From Myxococcales bacterium (GTDB taxonomy: Bacteria > Myxococcota > Polyangia > HGW-17 > SLPX01): DNA of 8,017 nucleotides. Made by a program: the position numbers and the translations under genes. Below the pieces are notes generated by a model. It saw only the letters and a list, made by a program, of their open reading frames with translations. It was not told the DNA's origin and searched no databases. The stretch spans positions 1 to 8,017 of the forward strand of contig SLPX01000027.1 in NCBI GenBank assembly GCA_007131745.1, in the 5' to 3' direction. Below are positions 1 through 4,211 of the stretch, piece by piece. Positions within the stretch are counted from its first letter, which is position 1. Each line of letters begins with the position of its first letter.

Positions 1-128
1 AATCCGAACTTTAGCCAGCTTAGGCAATGGTAATAAACGAGCGGAAGCGGAAATCCCTGATACTAAGACATTCTTGACTCGGTGCATTGTCTGTAAACTC
101 CAGGATCGATAATAATTGCAAGTTTGCT

Positions 129-143
129 TGAACTATAAGTTCA
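129..143. repeat. 15-bp palindrome, possible operator
   Basis: TGAACT-ATA-AGTTCA is a perfect inverted repeat with 6-bp arms and a 3-bp centre. It lies in noncoding DNA and has the size of a binding site for a dimeric regulator. No known regulator motif is recognised, and a palindrome this short can arise by chance in AT-rich DNA. Confidence 0.3.
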
Positions 144-327
144 TTTGCCTTTGTATCATAGAGCACCAAGGTTTGGCAAAGAATAAATGTGAGGGGGGAA
201 ACAGGGAGGCCGGAAGAAAGCAGGTTTGTGTAAAATTCTTTATTTAAGGAAAAACCAGTTGGGGTTGTAATTCTGTGCTCTTGCCTGAAAAAATGTTGTC
301 ACGAATACGGTTTAAAACCTTTCCAAT

Positions 328-410
328 AGGCTTTTGACCGACACAAATTATGCGAAAATAAAAGATGGGTATTCGAAACACTTTTGTTTGTTTGTGTCGG
401 CTGAAAGCCT
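328..410. repeat. 20-bp imperfect inverted repeat with 43-nt loop
   Basis: The left arm (328-347) and right arm (391-410) are complementary at 17 of 20 positions: a 7-bp outer block (AGGCTTT/AAAGCCT), three central mismatches, and a 10-bp inner block (CCGACACAAA/TTTGTGTCGG). Read as RNA, two of the three mismatches become U-G and G-U wobbles (335/403 and 336/402) and only A337/C401 fails to pair, so a transcript would form a near-continuous 20-bp stem. The arm centres are 63 bp apart, about six helical turns, which would also suit a DNA-looping pair of operator half-sites. There is no T-tract after the right arm, so it is not a standard terminator. I see no target-site duplication that would mark it as a small transposon. 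Confidence 0.75.
334..362 (+). promoter_or_regulatory. candidate sigma-70 promoter upstream of yjbQ-phoH
   Basis: TTGACC (334-339, 5/6 to the -35 consensus) and AATAAA (357-362, 4/6 to the -10 consensus) are separated by 17 bp. The -35 box lies inside the left arm of the large inverted repeat, so a protein bound there would be expected to affect transcription. Prediction is from consensus matching only, and AT-rich DNA produces such matches by chance. Confidence 0.3.
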
Positions 411-453
411 GAGCTGAAGATTATTTGATTTGCACTCTGTGTTCAGGTGTCTT

Positions 454-460
454 GAAGGAG
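454..460 (+). promoter_or_regulatory. strong Shine-Dalgarno sequence without a clear partner
   Basis: GAAGGAG is a near-ideal ribosome-binding site but lies 121 bases before the chosen yjbQ start. It could serve a GTG at 471 in the yjbQ frame (10-nt spacing, 37 extra residues). It could instead serve a short leader ORF from GTG 464 or TTG 467 to the TGA at 524-526. Its GGAG half is the base of the adjacent hairpin (457-491), which would hide it when folded. Confidence 0.35.
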
Positions 461-494
461 CCCGTGTTGTGTGTTAACTTTTTCGGGCTTTCTT
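457..494 (+). terminator. possible terminator/attenuator hairpin before yjbQ
   Basis: AGCCCG (459-464) pairs with CGGGCT (484-489), and two G-U pairs (457-458 with 490-491) extend the stem to 8 bp. The loop is 19 nt and ends in five Ts, and the 3' side runs into TTTCTT. The layout resembles a weak intrinsic terminator or attenuator lying between the candidate promoter and yjbQ. The long loop and interrupted T-run make it weak. Confidence 0.3.
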
Positions 495-581
495 CGGCAT
501 GGGAGTTTCCGGGACCTTTCTGTTGAGATTGCCGGAGCTTTCTGTGGTGTTTTTCATGGAGTGATTACAAGCGGAGAATTC

Positions 582-1001
582 ATGCTGTTGGAAACATACG
601 AGATTACTCGAAAGACAAGCTCCGGTACGGATATCTTGGACATCACGGGCGAAGTAGCGGGTTGTGTTGAGCAAAGCGGTGTGAGTAATGGGTGGGTCGT
701 GGTATTTGTTCCCGGTTCCACCGCGGGGCTGACAACGATCGAGTACGAGTCGGGGGTGGTCGAGGATTTGAGAGACGCTATCGAGAGAAGCGCTCCAATT
801 GATATGCCCTACGCGCACGACGCCCGATGGGGTGACGGCAATGGATATTCTCATGTACGGGCCGCGCTTATGGGGCCGTCTCTCTATGTTCCGGTGGGTG
901 GAGGCAGGTTGTGTTTGGGAACCTGGCAACAGATAGTGCTTTGCGATTTCGACAACCGTCCCCGTACCCGCAGGATTGTCGTTCAGGCGGGTGGTCTTTG
1001 A
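582..1001 (+). CDS. YjbQ/UPF0047 family protein (secondary thiamine-phosphate synthase-like)
   Basis: The 139-residue product matches the small single-domain UPF0047/YjbQ family, usually about 130-140 residues. Visible family signatures are FVPGSTAGLTTIEYE (42-56), the acidic/His segment YAHDARWGDGNG (77-88), SHVRAALMGPS (90-100) with the family's conserved Ser-His, and LCLGTWQQIVLCDFD (110-124) followed by an Arg-rich stretch. Members form trimers with a putative metal-binding site. E. coli YjbQ has weak thiamine-phosphate synthase activity, but the physiological role is unsettled. The GST in place of HTT in the first motif marks a known variant subgroup. ATG 582 is chosen because GGAG lies 5 nt upstream and the N-terminus then fits the family; the same frame is open upstream to a GTG at 471. 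phoH follows after 8 bp, suggesting one transcript. Confidence 0.88.
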   Translation: MLLETYEITRKTSSGTDILDITGEVAGCVEQSGVSNGWVVVFVPGSTAGLTTIEYESGVVEDLRDAIERSAPIDMPYAHDARWGDGNGYSHVRAALMGPSLYVPVGGGRLCLGTWQQIVLCDFDNRPRTRRIVVQAGGL

Positions 1002-1009
1002 GAGGCCCA

Positions 1010-2062
1010 ATGAAAGTTCAGGGTCGCGGATCTCCTGGTGGATCGGTTCTCCCTCAGGACGGTGAAAAGGTTGAAAAAGAGAAATTGGAGTTTTCCGACC
1101 TGGAAGCCTTGCGTTCCGTTTTCGGTGGTGAGGGACGAAACCTTGTGCTCGTGGAACGGATGTTCGGAGTCCGGGTGAACGCGCGCGGTAACCTGATTGC
1201 GCTCAACGGGCGGCCGGAATCAGTGGCTCTTGCCCGGAAATTGTTGAATCAGATATATGGGATGGCTCGAAAAGGTCTTTCGCTTTCCGCTGAGGACGTC
1301 AAATGCGCGGCGCGTTCTCTCTTGCAGAATAATTCGATCCCTCTTGAAGAGATCTTTGACGACGTGGTCCTTGTTTGTAACAGGGGTCGAAAAATTACGC
1401 CGAAGGGCCTTGCTCAGAAACGGTACGTGGACGCGATGCGGCGTTGCGATATCGTGTTTTCCATCGGTCCCGCAGGAACCGGTAAGACGTATCTTGCAAT
1501 GGCCATGGCGGTGAGGGCTTTGCATGACAGGCATGTTAAAAGGATCATCCTGGTTAGGCCGGCGGTGGAAGCGGGGGAGAAACTGGGGTTTCTCCCGGGA
1601 GACATGCTGGAGAAGGTGAATCCTTATTTGAGACCGCTTTACGACGCTCTGAATGATATGATGGATTTCGAACAGGTCAACAGGCTGATAGAGGAGGGGC
1701 GAATCGAGGTGGCGCCCCTGGCGTTCATGCGCGGAAGGACTTTGAATGATTCTTTTGTCGTGATGGATGAGGCTCAAAACACCACCACCGACCAGATGAA
1801 GATGTTTCTCACCAGATTGGGATATGACTCCAAGGCTGTTGTGACGGGAGATGTGACCCAGACGGATCTGCCCGATGGATGCGTGTCCGGACTCGTGGAA
1901 GCCCGCCGAATCCTGAAGGACATAGATGATATTGCATTCTGCACTTTCGATGAACGGGACGTGGTGCGCCACCCCTTGGTGCAGGAGATCATCAGGGCAT
2001 ATGAACGGCACCATTTGAAACAAAAGGCGGGAAAGACGGTTTTTGAAGACGATGAACAGTAG
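1010..2062 (+). CDS. phoH: PhoH family P-loop ATPase (PhoH-like/YbeZ)
   Basis: The 350-residue product has the full PhoH-like layout. A small N-terminal KH-like RNA-binding region (about 25-90, containing GRNLVLVERMFGVRVNARGN) precedes the ATPase domain (about 130-330). In the latter, Walker A is GPAGTGKT (153-160), Walker B is FVVMDEAQN (249-257), a sensor-like GDVTQTDLP lies at 280-288, and a conserved Arg follows in DVVRHPLV (R320). The family is cytoplasmic, and its YbeZ members act with YbeY in rRNA maturation. ATG 1010 is chosen because GAGAGG lies just upstream and it avoids overlap with yjbQ; the frame is open back to 911, but that part overlaps yjbQ and lacks family character. It is probably co-transcribed with yjbQ. 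The tail after residue 335 is short and charged. Nothing essential appears to be missing. Confidence 0.95.
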   Translation: MKVQGRGSPGGSVLPQDGEKVEKEKLEFSDLEALRSVFGGEGRNLVLVERMFGVRVNARGNLIALNGRPESVALARKLLNQIYGMARKGLSLSAEDVKCAARSLLQNNSIPLEEIFDDVVLVCNRGRKITPKGLAQKRYVDAMRRCDIVFSIGPAGTGKTYLAMAMAVRALHDRHVKRIILVRPAVEAGEKLGFLPGDMLEKVNPYLRPLYDALNDMMDFEQVNRLIEEGRIEVAPLAFMRGRTLNDSFVVMDEAQNTTTDQMKMFLTRLGYDSKAVVTGDVTQTDLPDGCVSGLVEARRILKDIDDIAFCTFDERDVVRHPLVQEIIRAYERHHLKQKAGKTVFEDDEQ

Positions 2063-2219
2063 ACTTCTTAAGCAGGGTGGAGGGATGCGGAGATCGAATT
2101 TGAAAATGGTGCGACCGGAAAGAATTGTTGCAGGTAAAACGTTGTTGTAAGAGAGTTGGTTTTCTGCACCGACCGGTTGATGCCAGCCCGCGGTGACGCT
2201 GTTAGTCAGGAGTATCCGG
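2063..2219 (+). other. 157-bp gap between phoH and the HD-GYP gene
   Basis: This is the largest gap within the plus-strand cluster. It contains a 7-bp direct repeat CGACCGG (2112-2118 and 2170-2176) and a weak promoter-like TTGAAA (2100-2105) followed 17 bp later by a poor -10 match. I see no intrinsic terminator and no cyclic-di-GMP riboswitch consensus. The HD-GYP and pgpH genes may have their own promoter here, but the sequence does not prove it. Confidence 0.4.
2208..2212 (+). promoter_or_regulatory. ribosome-binding site deciding the HD-GYP start
   Basis: AGGAG lies 7 nt before ATG 2220. The same frame has a GTG nine codons earlier (2193) with no ribosome-binding site, so ATG 2220 is preferred. 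Confidence 0.75.
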
Positions 2220-4202
2220 ATGGAAAGTACGTTTTGCAGCACCCCGGAAGAATTGATTCGCCTGATGAGAGGGGATCCCGGGTTGGCTGCGTACAAAGCC
2301 CGCCGGTTGGAAGAATACGTTGTGGAGGCGCGTTCAAGCGCGGCGTCGGTCCTTCTTGTTTGGCCCGGATTATGGAAAGACGGTGAATCCCTGCATACGC
2401 TTCTCCAGCATTATGCCCACGAGGCTTGCCAGACGGTGTTGCTCGGGAAGGGGAGCGATTTCGACGAGTTGGCTGTTGATGCTGCAAGGGTCCGCTTGTT
2501 TTGCTGGGCGCTTCCTATGGGAGCATCGAGGCTCAGGACGAATCTGAAAACCTTGTTCGGAGATCTCGTGGAACGACACTTGGCAGCGGATCAGCGAAGT
2601 CTTGTCGCACGTTACCGGTACGAGTTGGACGAGTTGGTGTCCATAGCAAAATCTCTTTCATCACAACAGGATTTCGATCGTTTGCTGGAGGTGATACTTG
2701 AAAAGAGCCGCTACGTGACAGGCGCTGACGCCGGATCCGTATACGTGCTGGAAGAAGGAGAAGACGGCAAACCCAGGCTTCGTTTCAAGATCACGCAGAA
2801 CGATTCGGTCAAAACCGATTTCCGTGAGTTCAGTGTCGAGGTGTCCGAGAGATCTGTTGTGGGCAACGCGGTACTGGGCGCTACGAGCATAAATATTCCT
2901 GATTTGTATTCCGAGGATGAAGACAATTTTTGGTCGGCTCATCATGACCGCAGTTTTGATCGGCGCATGGGCTACGAATCGCATTCAATGCTCACCGTAC
3001 CGATGATAAACAGGCGGTCGGACGTGATCGGAGTCATTCAGATCATCAATCGCAAGAGAGATCCCGGCACAAGGTTGAACACCCCGGAAGACTTCAAAAA
3101 ACAAGTTATTCCTTTTGACGAAAGATCCGAGGAGCTGGCCCTGTCCCTCGCTGCCCTTGCAGGAATAGCTCTTGAAAACGCAATGCTTTACAGAGAGGTG
3201 AAAAACCTGTTCGAGGGATTGGTCGAGGCATCCGTGGCTGCAATCGAATCGCGCGATCCTACCACGTCGGGACACTCGAAAAGGGTTGCGGAACTCACCT
3301 GCTCGCTTGCCGAAGCGGTGAATGCATGTGATTCGGGTTCACTCGCTTCCGTCGAATTTACAAAAGAACAAATCATGGAAATGAAGTACTCGGGTCTTTT
3401 GCACGATTTCGGAAAGGTCGGCGTAAGGGAGCATGTTCTTGTGAAGGCCCACAAGTTGTACCCGGAGGAAATGGCGGTTGTAAAATGGCGGTTTGAAGCA
3501 ATGGCCAGAGCGCTGGAAGCCGAGAAGTTCGAAAGTTGCGTCGACTTTTTGAAGAAAGCTTTTTTTGAGACGGGCGGTGAAAACGAATCAGCCTATAATG
3601 AAGTCGTCCTGGGCTTGGAAAAAGTGGGCGCCGAGTTCGACGCGCGCAGAAAGACATTGGAGAGATTCTTGGAAATCGTTATCGAGGCCAACAGGCCGAG
3701 CTTTCTCAAGGAAGATACTGCAAGGGGTTTGATGGAGATGGCCGGAGAAAGCTACCTGGACACCCGGGGCGAAACCCATCCCATGTTGACCGGGAATGAA
3801 TTGGAATCGTTGAATATTCAGCGCGGAAGCCTGACCCAAAAAGAGCGCGAAGAGATTGAAAGTCATGTAAGGCATACCCAGAATTTCTTGGGACGCATAC
3901 CGTGGGGCAAAAGCCTTGCGAGAGTTCCTGAAATCGCATCTAAACACCACGAAAAAATTGATGGGAGCGGTTATCCCGATGGTGTGGATGAGGATGGGAT
4001 TCCAATTGAATCCAAGATGATGGCAATTGCCGACATTTACGATGCTCTGACCGCGTCCGACAGGCCCTACAAGAAAGCGATGGATGTGGACAGGGCGCTC
4101 GCAATCATCAAGGCCGAAACCGAAGCCGGTAAATATGACCCTGAGCTTTATCGTCTTTTCGTGGAGAGTAAAGTGTACCGGCTAGGCGGAGAATCAAAAT
4201 AA
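2220..4202 (+). CDS. GAF-HD-GYP cyclic-dinucleotide phosphodiesterase with an insert in the HD domain
   Basis: The 660-residue product has no membrane segment. Residues 1-120 form an unrecognised domain with alternating hydrophobic strands (VLLVWPG, TVLLGKG, VRLFCWALP), perhaps a degenerate receiver-like fold. A GAF sensor domain follows (about 146-320, with SMLTVPM and GVIQIINRK), then an HD-GYP domain (about 330-640). The HD-GYP metal and active-site residues are present: ESRD with H352, HD 395-396 in LLHDFGKVG, H549, HH 576-577, DGSGYP 581-586 and D605, plus RPYK 615-618. Such enzymes hydrolyse c-di-GMP and in some cases cGAMP. H395 and H549 are 154 residues apart, against about 28 in a compact HD-GYP, so roughly 125 residues are inserted. 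With ligands intact it is probably active, and the GAF domain is the likely input. pgpH starts 9 bp downstream, so the two should be co-expressed. Confidence 0.9.
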   Translation: MESTFCSTPEELIRLMRGDPGLAAYKARRLEEYVVEARSSAASVLLVWPGLWKDGESLHTLLQHYAHEACQTVLLGKGSDFDELAVDAARVRLFCWALPMGASRLRTNLKTLFGDLVERHLAADQRSLVARYRYELDELVSIAKSLSSQQDFDRLLEVILEKSRYVTGADAGSVYVLEEGEDGKPRLRFKITQNDSVKTDFREFSVEVSERSVVGNAVLGATSINIPDLYSEDEDNFWSAHHDRSFDRRMGYESHSMLTVPMINRRSDVIGVIQIINRKRDPGTRLNTPEDFKKQVIPFDERSEELALSLAALAGIALENAMLYREVKNLFEGLVEASVAAIESRDPTTSGHSKRVAELTCSLAEAVNACDSGSLASVEFTKEQIMEMKYSGLLHDFGKVGVREHVLVKAHKLYPEEMAVVKWRFEAMARALEAEKFESCVDFLKKAFFETGGENESAYNEVVLGLEKVGAEFDARRKTLERFLEIVIEANRPSFLKEDTARGLMEMAGESYLDTRGETHPMLTGNELESLNIQRGSLTQKEREEIESHVRHTQNFLGRIPWGKSLARVPEIASKHHEKIDGSGYPDGVDEDGIPIESKMMAIADIYDALTASDRPYKKAMDVDRALAIIKAETEAGKYDPELYRLFVESKVYRLGGESK

Positions 4203-4211
4203 CGAGGAATC

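Larger units (their letters stand above)
1..581. other. AT-rich 5' intergenic/leader region without a recognisable gene
   Basis: No convincing gene is visible here and the composition is clearly more AT-rich than the genes downstream. At the extreme left both strands stay open for a short way: a plus-strand frame runs from base 2 to a TAA at 110-112, and a minus-strand frame runs from 132 off the left edge with an ATG at 87-85 and GGAG 10 nt before it. Either could be the edge of a neighbouring gene, but neither peptide is recognisable. The remainder holds a small palindrome (129-143), a purine-rich G-containing run (191-220), a short palindrome around 309-319, the large inverted repeat at 328-410, and a hairpin at 457-491. 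It is probably the promoter and leader region of the yjbQ-phoH transcript. Confidence 0.6.

Noticed and set aside
104..121. Fur-box-like GATAATAATTG
   Set aside because: Only one half resembles the Fur repeat and the AT-rich context makes it a likely chance match.
191..220. Purine-rich G-run, possible G-quadruplex
   Set aside because: Only two runs reach three or more Gs, with further GG pairs; at best a weak two-tetrad structure. No gene start or conserved motif is linked to it.
328..410. MITE or other mobile element with 20-bp terminal inverted repeats
   Set aside because: No target-site duplication is seen at the flanks and no second copy is present in the window. It is kept as an inverted repeat of unknown role.
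911..1009. N-terminal extension of PhoH to an upstream ATG
   Set aside because: It overlaps the conserved C-terminal part of yjbQ in another frame and adds residues unlike the PhoH family. ATG 1010 has its own ribosome-binding site.
474..1010. Minus-strand open frame (178 codons) opposite yjbQ
   Set aside because: It mirrors the YjbQ coding sequence, and the translation has no domain or family character.
2063..2219. c-di-GMP riboswitch before the HD-GYP gene
   Set aside because: The conserved GEMM core sequences and the tetraloop-receptor pattern are not present.
1220..2296. Long minus-strand open frame (358 codons) opposite phoH
   Set aside because: It lies antisense to an intact, well-conserved phoH, its translation shows no recognisable family, and it extends into noncoding DNA. 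It is a codon-usage shadow.
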